NCBI GenBank assembly: GCA_021797955.1
Contig: JAJZYV010000086.1
Location: 1 to 7,317, forward strand
Source of the DNA: Thermoplasmata archaeon
Lineage (GTDB): Archaea > Thermoplasmatota > Thermoplasmata > Thermoplasmatales > Thermoplasmataceae
DNA: 7,317 bases
Reading direction: 5' to 3'
Part shown: positions 1-7,061 of the stretch, piece after piece
How the letters are laid out: every line of letters begins with the position of its first letter
Position numbering within the stretch: the stretch's first letter is position 1
Program-made: the position numbers and the translations under genes
Notes under the pieces: generated by a model
Databases searched by the model: none
What the model was told of the DNA's origin: nothing
Seen by the model: only the letters and a program-made list of their open reading frames with translations

Positions 1-328
1 AGAAAAAATTGAGAAGATTGGTAAATCGATCTATGAAGTGGATAAAGTAATATTCTCTAGAAATGCATTAGCTCATATTGAAGAAATACAAAAAATGCCT
101 AATTCTAATTTGCCAATCTGTATTTCTAAAAGTCAGTATTCTTTCCATGGAAATAAGCCAAACAGCTCTGATAATAACCTTAAAATCAATGATGTTAAGG
201 TCAATTCTGGCTCTGGATTGATCATTGCATATTCTGGAGATATCATGACAATGCCTGGCTTGCCAGAAATTCCAGCAGCCTGCAACATAAATATAGATAA
301 GTTTGGAGTGATCTCTAATTTAGTTTAA
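1..328 (+). CDS. fhs: Formate-tetrahydrofolate ligase, C-terminal part (5' end outside window)
   Basis: Formate-tetrahydrofolate ligase joins formate to tetrahydrofolate using ATP, giving 10-formyl-THF for cytoplasmic one-carbon metabolism. Only the last 108 residues are present; the first complete codon is at position 2 and the frame is open to the left edge, so the gene is truncated by the window. Three signatures of the family's C-terminus are visible: LPICISKSQYSF (family form roughly LPICMAKTQYSFS), a segment ending in GSGLIIAYSGDIMTMPGLP, and PEIPAACNINID followed by a terminal G-V-I-S-N-L-V where the family usually has G-x-I-x-G-L-F. A GTG at 38 could be mistaken for a start, but the homology continues upstream of it. 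The gene converges on the defence operon and ends 89 bp from it. The identification is firm. Whether it serves purine synthesis or an acetogenic-type pathway cannot be told here. Confidence 0.9.
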   Translation, partial: EKIEKIGKSIYEVDKVIFSRNALAHIEEIQKMPNSNLPICISKSQYSFHGNKPNSSDNNLKINDVKVNSGSGLIIAYSGDIMTMPGLPEIPAACNINIDKFGVISNLV

Positions 329-417
329 TTTATTATAAATATTACTGATTTTAGGAATTATATACTTAACCGACTGTTTTTATTGAAAAGAAATATGAAG
401 TCGGTATTTGTAAAAAA
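329..417. terminator. Convergent intergenic region with inverted repeat and U-tract
   Basis: This 89-bp gap separates two converging genes. It holds a perfect 7-bp inverted repeat, ACCGACT at 369-375 and AGTCGGT at 399-405, around a 23-base AT-rich loop. Directly after the minus-strand stop codon, the minus strand reads TTTTTT (412-417), and the plus strand has TTTTT at 377-381 beyond the ligase gene. U-tracts are the main signal for intrinsic termination in archaea, so bidirectional termination is likely. The long loop makes a classical bacterial rho-independent hairpin a poorer fit. Confidence 0.45.
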
Positions 418-1383
418 TTAATTCCATTTAGATAGCCAATCATCAAGATCAGGAATATTTATGCAGGGAGTTGTAGAAAGATCAATTTGATAATGGGTCT
501 TGGAGACACCCGATGGTTCCGGTTCCCCAAAATGAGGAATTTTATTAGCCCAAAAAAGAGATAAGGATCTTTCAGCTTCTAAAGCATCAAATATAGGCCC
601 CAATTCATCTTGACTTTCCATTTTTGATATTCTTTCTGCCTTGACAAGTTTAACCAGGTCGCTTTCGCTGTTAATATTATTTTTTGCTATGTTTAATAAA
701 TCTCTTAAACTTATTCCTGAATCTTCATATCTAAGCATGATCGAAGCTACAATGATCTCCTCACCCTCGAAAGAGTATACTTGGCGATGAGAGAATTGAT
801 GGATTCTTTCACTCCCAGTGGTTGTTTTAACTTCTACGCGTTTATCAGATGATGAAAAGTCAAATTTTCTAGACGGTTCGCTATGCCAATATGGAAGCCA
901 AAATTTGAACCCCTTAACTTGACTCATAAAAAAAAGTTCACCCCATAATCCCTGTCTTTCAGTAATTACATCATTTGAAGGATTAATTGAAAACAACTTT
1001 GAAACTGAGAGAAAAAAGGTTAAGAGATCTGATCTTTTAATTTTATTATCATGGATAAAACCTAAGAAACCACCGATGAGTGATAAAAATGTGTGTACAT
1101 CAATATCAACATTTGACTCACATATAAGTAAGTCTAACTTTTCAATTATTGGCGGCATTCCAGAAATTGATATCTTATACTCATTACCGAGTTGGAGTGA
1201 TATATGAGTGGTTCTCATACTTGGACCTAAGGATTTATCCAAACTGCAATCTACAAAAAGGGAAGGCCATCCAGATGTATTTACTCCGATGTATGAGCCT
1301 AAAAAACCAGAAATAGGAACTACCTTGAAAGTGTGTTCAAAATTGTCACCCTTCAATTGGCTAAAAAGATCTTCAATATTCAT
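418..1383 (-). CDS. PD-(D/E)XK nuclease-fold protein, DUF4420 type
   Basis: Likely the nuclease of the cassette. With the start at 1383 it has 321 residues. The family's N-terminal beta-rich region lies at about 20-80. A helix with QGLWGELFF (144-152) supplies the conserved Glu before the core. The core then reads K-F-D-F (Asp175) and R-V-E-V-K (Glu184, Lys186), the D...ExK active site of restriction-endonuclease-fold enzymes, followed by T-T-T-G and HRQVY (199-203). I chose the ATG at 1383 because GAGG lies 8 bases before it. An ATG at 1404 would add seven residues and leave the GAGG inside the gene. The chosen start overlaps the Z1 gene by 11 bp, implying translational coupling. It is the last gene of the operon. 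The family and catalytic residues are clear; DNA cleavage is inferred, and the target is unknown. Confidence 0.85.
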   Translation of the reverse strand: MNIEDLFSQLKGDNFEHTFKVVPISGFLGSYIGVNTSGWPSLFVDCSLDKSLGPSMRTTHISLQLGNEYKISISGMPPIIEKLDLLICESNVDIDVHTFLSLIGGFLGFIHDNKIKRSDLLTFFLSVSKLFSINPSNDVITERQGLWGELFFMSQVKGFKFWLPYWHSEPSRKFDFSSSDKRVEVKTTTGSERIHQFSHRQVYSFEGEEIIVASIMLRYEDSGISLRDLLNIAKNNINSESDLVKLVKAERISKMESQDELGPIFDALEAERSLSLFWANKIPHFGEPEPSGVSKTHYQIDLSTTPCINIPDLDDWLSKWN

Positions 1384-3520
1384 TTTCCGTTCCTCTAACA
1401 ACATAATCCCCTAAGATATAGTTAGAGTTATCTTCTGGTATATAGACTGCAAAGGATGTTGAAACTATAGTCCTTGGATCGGTTTCCCTTAATCTTGGTG
1501 CAATTATATGAACTTGAAATTGTGGCTTCCCATCATGGATATATCTATCTCCGAGATAATTCGCACTTTCTCCTGAGAAAGGTTCAACTTTATCATCAGT
1601 CTTTGTTCTGTCCTCAATATTTCCATTCCTCATTAGAAGCAAATCGATTGTTTCCAGTTTTCTAGAACTGCTAAGACGTGACAAATATTCTATGACATAT
1701 TCATTTTCCCAATCTGTTTTACTTGAAACTACATTATTAAGAAGTTCTAAGACTAACTCCATTGGACAATTCTTAATGACAGAGTGCTCAATAGATCCAT
1801 ATTCCTTTTGGATAGCTTGATGTCGCCAGAAAAATTCCTTAACATATATTACGTTTTTTTCTGCACTGGAAAAATCCTCTATGAGTCTATGTTGAATTTT
1901 CCAACCCTTGATTTGGAATTTTTTATAATGTGCAACGTTTTTTCTAGTAGGATTTAGCTTTGCATCATAGTCCAATTCAAACATCCTTGGCCATTTTCTA
2001 ATTGGAATTCCTGAATCAGAGTATCTTGATAGTGAATCCCAAAAGTCATTCTCGTGACGTAACAATACCTTGTAATCTTCCTTCAACTGTCCTGTTAAAA
2101 AAATTCTGCATACATCAAGATATTTTTTCTTATATCCAAACCAACGTGCTCTTTGCTCAAGAGTATCCGCATTTGTGTCGTTCATTGCCCTTCTAGTTAT
2201 GTATGTGACTGCTAACCCCCTAATTGTCAGCCCTCTTCCAAGCATGTTTCCACCTACAAAAATATTGTTTCCTAACTTAATTGGTGTGCTTAGAGGGTCT
2301 CTCCCAGTTGGAAGGCTGTTAACCATCCAGATTTCTAACTGCCATAGCTCGTATAAGAGTCCATCCTTTACTTCGGACCAACTTGGAATAGGATTTACGG
2401 TAGGAATTAATTTTTCATAAGCGGTAAAGAATAATTTAAGAAGTGATTGTTTTTCAGGATCAGTATCGACATTATTTAACGTAATTCTCCAATCCCGAAT
2501 AATATCTTCTTTCACAATCTTGTAAGATTTGTCGTGTTCAGATTTTAAACTACTATTGTGAATAAGCATCGAATGCCAGTCCATATCTCCCCTTTTATGC
2601 CTTATAACAGCCCCTACAAAAAATATAGCGATGGCAAGACGCAGAGAATCGTTAATTGTTGAACCACCATTTTCTGCATCGATAATTGGAATTTCTTGCA
2701 CAAATTCATTTATCGATTCACCAAAAAAAGTAGATCCTCCGCAATAACCACTACCTGGATTAATTAATATTCCAAAGTCGGGAGAAAGTGAATCAATTCC
2801 TTCCAATAATAAATTTGCCTCGGGAGTTGCTGTGTAGGCAATATAAGCATGAATCTTTAATATATCCCTTAACAATCGAATGCTCTTATAGACGGAAGAT
2901 TCTTTCTTTTTCCTAAACATAGTATTAAGAGAAGCTTCATCACCCTCATCATCTATGATTAATATTGGGCAAGTATTGATATCTTTTTGAGAAAATATTT
3001 CATAAATATCTTTGATCCTGTTTTGTCTCTTAAGGGCAACTATAAGGGCATATTTTTTAGAATGATATTTGTTAGAGTGAAGTACACTTTCAATAACTTG
3101 AGAATCTACTGAACTTGTTGGATTTTTAAATGGAGTAATATTTGGTCGTTCTCCTACAAGATCTTTGAGAAGACGAGCATATGTTTGTTCAAGTAATGGG
3201 GTCTTTGTTCCTGCTAAGACAATAACTACGCCATATCCATTATCATATGCTAATGCTACAAGCACTGAATAGGAAAGAGTCTTTCCACTCTGAACCTTCC
3301 CAATAGCTAAACCGGTAGACGAGCCTGAAGGTGATAGTGGATTGGGACATTGCCCTAAAATATTGGCGGCAGTTTTAACGATCCCTTCCCAATCTTCTTC
3401 ACTGACTTCTGCAGAATATTTATTTCTAATATGAGACAGTTCTTCTCCTTCAATATTAACAACCCATGGTTGAAATGATGAATTGTTCGTCGGATCTATT
3501 CCAAATGCGTTAGAGTCCAT
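1373..3520 (-). CDS. Z1-domain superfamily II helicase-like ATPase
   Basis: A 715-residue P-loop ATPase, probably a DNA motor or remodeller in the defence complex. Motifs in order: Walker A GKVQSGKT (74-81); motif II ILIIDDEGDEAS (186-197), with acidic residues at 190-192 and 194 as the Walker B/DExD equivalent; motif III YTATP (229-233); a Z1-domain motif GGNMLGRGLT (423-432); and motif VI QRARWFGYK (456-464), carrying the likely arginine finger. The last 200 or so residues have no motif I recognise. The length is normal for Z1 proteins, which are known from operons with GHKL ATPases and PD-(D/E)XK proteins. Two ATGs occur in tandem (3523 and 3520). The second sits better behind GGTGAGG, so I use it; the other adds one Met. 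The start overlaps the upstream gene by 11 bp. Helicase or translocase activity is inferred from the motifs; the substrate is unknown. Confidence 0.9.
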   Translation of the reverse strand: MDSNAFGIDPTNNSSFQPWVVNIEGEELSHIRNKYSAEVSEEDWEGIVKTAANILGQCPNPLSPSGSSTGLAIGKVQSGKTLSYSVLVALAYDNGYGVVIVLAGTKTPLLEQTYARLLKDLVGERPNITPFKNPTSSVDSQVIESVLHSNKYHSKKYALIVALKRQNRIKDIYEIFSQKDINTCPILIIDDEGDEASLNTMFRKKKESSVYKSIRLLRDILKIHAYIAYTATPEANLLLEGIDSLSPDFGILINPGSGYCGGSTFFGESINEFVQEIPIIDAENGGSTINDSLRLAIAIFFVGAVIRHKRGDMDWHSMLIHNSSLKSEHDKSYKIVKEDIIRDWRITLNNVDTDPEKQSLLKLFFTAYEKLIPTVNPIPSWSEVKDGLLYELWQLEIWMVNSLPTGRDPLSTPIKLGNNIFVGGNMLGRGLTIRGLAVTYITRRAMNDTNADTLEQRARWFGYKKKYLDVCRIFLTGQLKEDYKVLLRHENDFWDSLSRYSDSGIPIRKWPRMFELDYDAKLNPTRKNVAHYKKFQIKGWKIQHRLIEDFSSAEKNVIYVKEFFWRHQAIQKEYGSIEHSVIKNCPMELVLELLNNVVSSKTDWENEYVIEYLSRLSSSRKLETIDLLLMRNGNIEDRTKTDDKVEPFSGESANYLGDRYIHDGKPQFQVHIIAPRLRETDPRTIVSTSFAVYIPEDNSNYILGDYVVRGTENEY

Positions 3521-5093
3521 CATTCCTCACCAACTCTGATGCTTTTCTAAGTACAGAGTTCATTTTTGTTCTTATCTCGCCAGGTGAGACTAGCCCGTTT
3601 ATTGCAGAATTCCTCGCCAATTTTTCAGCGAGGGCAAGGGCTATTACAAACTTGTGAAGAACTTGTAAATTAGCCCCATTTTCAAGAAATTCAGAGAAGA
3701 AGGAATTTGCCATGTTTAGATATATATTAATTAGATTTTCCTGCGGATAATCAACACTCATCCAATTTGCATCGCTCAATTGATCTTGCCAATAAAGCCG
3801 AAAAGTCAAGTTAGAGGAACCTAAAAAGAGGTTAAATTCAATTGGGGTATCGCTAACAGATTCAAGTTTCTTTGTATCCTCTACCTGTACAGATATAGGT
3901 TTTTGAGTTGTAGGAAATTCCATCTCCTCTATAATTGCTTCTTCAAATTTTTTATCCGAAAATAATTTTTTTATAGGTTCAGAACTAAATACCATTTCAG
4001 TTTTATCTAAAGGTTTATTTCTTTCTCTATGGCCTTCTGCTTTTTCCATATATTCTTGGCAATTTGATCTTAACTCGGAAATAAATAATTCCTCAAGATC
4101 TCCTGACCAGTCAAATGCATCCTTGGCTTGTGTGACTGGCCAATCATTCATATGGAGTTCTCCCACCAGTCTTTGTGATCTAAAAGAGTTTGCTTGACCA
4201 AATATCTCAGTAGGTTTGTATCCCTCACCCGGTCCACCAATAATAACTCTTCCTCTCCTTAATAACGCAAATCCTGCATCACGTTGACTACCAGGAATCA
4301 TAATTCCCACCCAACCACTAGCATTTAAATAATTAGATGTTATCGGATTTTGTATCTTGATAGAAATATCTCTTTTCCATAAAGTCTGTTTTTCGCTGCC
4401 ATGATCTTCTGTAAGCAATGGTGGTTCCTTGAAACTTAATGGTTCTCCATTCCACAATATTTCAACCTCCTTCGTTCGAAGGTCTTCTCTATAAATACTT
4501 CCAAGTTGATCCTTAATTCTTCCAAGAGTTCTTCCTTTTAATGGTTTATATAACTGTTCAATTTTTATCTCTGTGAAGTGGGTTTTTTCATCAGTAAATC
4601 GTTGTACAACTTCTATTTCTTCAGATTTTTTAATTGCAAGATCAGGTACATGTACAGAGATTTGTAATTCACGAGATGATCCAAGCATAGTGGTTCTAAT
4701 ACTCCATTTTCTCCCGAACCAGCATGCTGCAGTCTTTAGTCCCATCCCAAATTCACATCTTCCAGTATTGTTACGAGGAGGACTGTTTAACATTACTGCT
4801 CTTCTTAAATCGTCTAATTCCATACCATTTGCGTTGTCAAAAATCACCAAAGAATTCTGCTCATCATCATAATTAATTACTATTCTTAATTTTTTGAACT
4901 TTTCCCCCTCATATGCTTTTATTAGAGAAACCTTATTGTTGTAGTAACTTTGTGTGGAGTTATCAACGAATTCTGCTATGGCGTACCAAGGTTTATAGCT
5001 AAGCCTTTGATATGTTGCATATACTCCTGAATCTGGCCTCACACTAATTGTTTCATTTTCTAATCTTTCTACATCAACTGACATTATATTCAC
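3510..5093 (-). CDS. MORC/MutL-like GHKL (Bergerat-fold) ATPase
   Basis: A 527-residue GHKL ATPase. Members of this superfamily (MutL, MORC, Hsp90, gyrase B) dimerise on ATP binding and act as clamps or switches. Bergerat motifs: N box AIAEFVDNSTQSY (38-50) with E41 and N45; G1 box DNANGM (86-91); G2 box EFGMGLKTAA (114-123). An S5-like second domain follows, with LRRGRVIIGG (278-287) and a segment ending in MNDWPVTQAKDAFDW (315-329), characteristic of the MORC-like branch. A charged linker (about 350-415) leads to a separate C-terminal domain (about 418-527) with no function I can name. The GTG at 5093 overlaps the methyltransferase stop as GTGA. An ATG three codons in (5084), with GGAG 11 bases ahead, is an equally likely start. 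Its place between methyltransferase and Z1 motor suggests it couples DNA sensing to the effector. ATPase fold is firm; mechanism is inferred. Confidence 0.9.
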   Translation of the reverse strand: MNIMSVDVERLENETISVRPDSGVYATYQRLSYKPWYAIAEFVDNSTQSYYNNKVSLIKAYEGEKFKKLRIVINYDDEQNSLVIFDNANGMELDDLRRAVMLNSPPRNNTGRCEFGMGLKTAACWFGRKWSIRTTMLGSSRELQISVHVPDLAIKKSEEIEVVQRFTDEKTHFTEIKIEQLYKPLKGRTLGRIKDQLGSIYREDLRTKEVEILWNGEPLSFKEPPLLTEDHGSEKQTLWKRDISIKIQNPITSNYLNASGWVGIMIPGSQRDAGFALLRRGRVIIGGPGEGYKPTEIFGQANSFRSQRLVGELHMNDWPVTQAKDAFDWSGDLEELFISELRSNCQEYMEKAEGHRERNKPLDKTEMVFSSEPIKKLFSDKKFEEAIIEEMEFPTTQKPISVQVEDTKKLESVSDTPIEFNLFLGSSNLTFRLYWQDQLSDANWMSVDYPQENLINIYLNMANSFFSEFLENGANLQVLHKFVIALALAEKLARNSAINGLVSPGEIRTKMNSVLRKASELVRNDGL

Positions 5094-6463
5094 TTCTCCA
5101 TAATTGTAGGTTCACTTACTACGTTCTCATTCCATATTTGTTTTTTTGAGTATTGCTGTACATGATTCTTTTTTTCAGCCATACCCACGAGTGCATTTGC
5201 AACTATATTAGCAACTTCCACGTTTACAGCATTCCCGAGAGAAGAATAAGCCCTGGACAAAGTTGACGGTAAGAAATTTAATTGTTCCATACTTTGCAAT
5301 CTCTTGCACTCCAATGGTGTAATGTATCTGTTTTCCCACATAACTATTGGAACTTGAGACATGTTCATTGCTACGAGAGCAGGAGAGGTATTTGGGCGTT
5401 TTACCCTGATTCCAGAAGGCCTTAGTTGAATCACATAATTTGTTAAACTTCTATTTTCATCTAGTGGATTTTTCTTATGACAATTCCATTCAAATTTTTG
5501 AAAACTTGGGACAAATTTCTGTACCTTTTCAGCCCAAGTTCGTAGATCTTGCTCATACTTTAAAAATAAATTTCTACTATTTTTTATGTATTTGACCTTC
5601 CAATCTGGGAATTTTGCATTAGATCTTGCATATCGTGGAAGCATACATAGCAATTCTTCTTTGGTTGATGCAATATTTAATTCTTTACCAAATGATCCTT
5701 TATATTTTCTCAACTCGTCTAAAGACAATTCAAAAGGTGGTTTATCTTCAAATGGGTAAGTAGCTCCATACTCCATTGCCCAAAGAGGAAGTGGTATGTG
5801 TTCACTTTTTGGTATAATGTTCAAAAATTCTTGCCATGTTTCAATTTTTTGTTTCAGTTCTAACGAGATATTCCTAACATCGCTAGAATTAGTAGATAAA
5901 ACTGACTTCAAATTTAAATCAAATTTCCTAGAATCTCGTACATTTTTAATTTTTTTTGAAATATCAACTAACGGAGAGAGACTTGCTACGATATATACCC
6001 TATACCTCACCTGTGGAATACCAAATTGGTGAGGTGAAATTTCCTCTATGTCAACAAAATATCCTTGATTTTCAAGTTCCTTCTTAATAATTGACCAACT
6101 TCGTCCATTTCCGTGATTCTTAAGATTGGGAACATTTTCAAGGATGATATAGTGTGGTTTGTGAAAATTAACAACCTTTAATATTTGTTGATATAAATCC
6201 CCCAATTTTGGATGATCCAATCCAGCTTGTGCTCCCGCCTTTGAAAACGGTTGGCATGGAAAACCTGCACACAAAATATCATGACTTGGAATGTCAGCGG
6301 GATGTATATCCCTAATATCTCCTGAACAATTCATTCCAAAATTTTTATTGTACAAATCCCGTAATTCAACATCTATCTCTGATGCGAAAACACATTCGTG
6401 CCCTAATCTATCAAGGGCTAAATGAAAACCCCCCAGCCCCGCAAAGAGATCTATAAATTTCAC
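5090..6463 (-). CDS. C5-cytosine DNA methyltransferase (Dcm/DNMT family)
   Basis: Transfers a methyl group from S-adenosylmethionine to C5 of cytosine in a specific DNA sequence. The main motifs are intact (457 residues from 6463): motif I FIDLFAGLGGF (3-13, SAM binding), motif II-like ASEID (27-31), motif IV GFPCQPFSKAG (67-77, catalytic Cys70), motif VI ENVPNL (109-114), motif VIII QVRYRVYIVA (151-160), ITPLECKRLQ (381-390) and motif X LGNAVNVEVA (409-418). The stretch between motif VIII and the C-terminal part (about 165-345) is long and would hold the target recognition domain; the recognised sequence cannot be predicted. I prefer the GTG at 6463 because it gives the usual start just before motif I and has a TATA-like box 22-29 bases upstream. 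A TTG at 6556 would add 31 atypical residues. It leads the operon and overlaps the next gene by 4 bp, as expected for the self-marking arm of a restriction-type system. Confidence 0.93.
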   Translation of the reverse strand: MKFIDLFAGLGGFHLALDRLGHECVFASEIDVELRDLYNKNFGMNCSGDIRDIHPADIPSHDILCAGFPCQPFSKAGAQAGLDHPKLGDLYQQILKVVNFHKPHYIILENVPNLKNHGNGRSWSIIKKELENQGYFVDIEEISPHQFGIPQVRYRVYIVASLSPLVDISKKIKNVRDSRKFDLNLKSVLSTNSSDVRNISLELKQKIETWQEFLNIIPKSEHIPLPLWAMEYGATYPFEDKPPFELSLDELRKYKGSFGKELNIASTKEELLCMLPRYARSNAKFPDWKVKYIKNSRNLFLKYEQDLRTWAEKVQKFVPSFQKFEWNCHKKNPLDENRSLTNYVIQLRPSGIRVKRPNTSPALVAMNMSQVPIVMWENRYITPLECKRLQSMEQLNFLPSTLSRAYSSLGNAVNVEVANIVANALVGMAEKKNHVQQYSKKQIWNENVVSEPTIMEK

Positions 6464-6484
6464 AAAATTACAACGTGTTTTTAT

Positions 6485-6492
6485 TGATAAAA
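6485..6492 (-). promoter_or_regulatory. TATA-like box for the methyltransferase operon
   Basis: On the minus strand this octamer reads TTTTATCA and lies at -29 to -22 relative to the GTG at 6463. That is the spacing of an archaeal TATA box for a leaderless transcript. No purine-rich ribosome-binding site precedes that GTG, which fits leaderless translation. The match to the archaeal TATA consensus is only moderate, so this is a suggestion. Confidence 0.35.
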
Positions 6493-6744
6493 TTTTCGTT
6501 TTGAATAGGTTTGGAAGGCGATTATTTTGTAACAAATCTTTATATTTTCTAACCAAGCAATGTTAGAAAAAGAACAAATAGTTGTCTTTTCACAGATTGA
6601 CTACTTCTATCATAATGATAACTATTGAAAAGCACTAAGGTTTTTCCCTATCATTTGTCATTATTATTTTAATCCCATTTTTTTGTAGTTGGAAATTTGA
6701 TAATAAGAATAAGGTTGTATCAATAAACAGTCACAGATATAGGT
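6493..6744. other. Non-coding stretch upstream of the defence operon
   Basis: With the methyltransferase starting at 6463, this AT-rich stretch separates it from the end of the MTH1187-type gene. I see no convincing gene. An ATG at 6560 (+) opens a 22-codon frame ending at 6628, with no ribosome-binding site and no TATA box at the right distance. On the minus strand, pyrimidine-rich tracts such as CTTTTTCT around 6563-6571 could help end transcription from the upstream gene. A short palindrome at 6608-6620 is listed separately. A 5' extension of the methyltransferase to the TTG at 6556 would occupy part of this stretch. Confidence 0.5.
6608..6620. repeat. 13-bp palindrome TATCA-taa-TGATA
   Basis: A perfect 5-bp inverted repeat around a 3-base centre, about 145 bases upstream of the preferred methyltransferase start. 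Its size and symmetry are compatible with a dimeric repressor site. In such AT-rich DNA, short palindromes also arise by chance. No regulator gene for the operon is visible in the window. Confidence 0.25.
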
Positions 6745-7032
6745 TCAACTAATTGCTTTAATTTTCCTTTCAACAGAATTCTCAACATCTATTCTGTGAT
6801 CTATCTTTATTATTGTTTCCACTCTAAGAAATCCTTTAGATACCAGGTATTCTTCAGCGTTTTTTATAGAATTAAAAAGGTCATCCATGGTTTCAGATTC
6901 AATCACAGTGGCCATACTGTTCGGATAACATTTAATATTTCCCTCTTTTAATTTATCAATGGCCCCTTTGATGGTCTTCCCCGCTGACACACCGCTTCCT
7001 ATGGGATAAAATGTCACATCTGCAACTATCAT
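6745..7032 (-). CDS. MTH1187/YkoF-type thiamine-binding protein (UPF0045/DUF77)
   Basis: A small ferredoxin-like-fold protein of 95 residues, the usual length for the family. Members related to YkoF are thought to bind thiamine or its pyrimidine moiety in the cytoplasm. Family landmarks are the N-terminal strand MIVADVTFYPIGSG (1-14) with Ser16, the segment NSMATVIE (38-45), and the C-terminal RVETIIKIDHR (70-80) followed by a charged tail ending in E-R-K-I-K. The ATG at 7032 begins exactly at the conserved N-terminus, and a TATA-like box lies at -29 to -22, so the transcript is probably leaderless. It points the same way as the defence operon but is separated from it by 281 bp with its own promoter, so a shared function is unlikely. 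Family assignment is good; the ligand is from family knowledge only. Confidence 0.85.
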   Translation of the reverse strand: MIVADVTFYPIGSGVSAGKTIKGAIDKLKEGNIKCYPNSMATVIESETMDDLFNSIKNAEEYLVSKGFLRVETIIKIDHRIDVENSVERKIKAIS

Positions 7033-7053
7033 GACATGAAAAGAGAAAATATC

Positions 7054-7061
7054 TATAAAAA
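7054..7061 (-). promoter_or_regulatory. TATA box of the MTH1187-type gene
   Basis: The minus strand reads TTTTTATA at -29 to -22 relative to the ATG at 7032. That is the expected position of an archaeal TATA box for a leaderless mRNA. No ribosome-binding site of the GGAG or GGTG type lies before the start. This is one of the main hints that the host is archaeal. Confidence 0.5.

Noticed and set aside
38..328. Reading the ligase fragment as a complete 96-residue gene starting at the GTG at 38
   Set aside because: The same frame is open to the left window edge, and the fragment matches only the C-terminus of a much longer enzyme.
1208..2420. Several plus-strand frames of 60-80 codons across the nuclease and Z1 genes
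   Set aside because: All are antisense to coding sequence with clear motifs, and none resembles a known protein.
4573..4872. 99-codon plus-strand frame inside the GHKL gene
   Set aside because: Antisense to the conserved Bergerat-fold region; its codons are dictated by the real gene on the other strand.
6560..6628. 22-codon plus-strand frame that could encode a small control peptide
   Set aside because: No ribosome-binding site, the TATA-like stretch is too close to the ATG for a leaderless start, and the palindrome lies inside it; chance is the simpler explanation.
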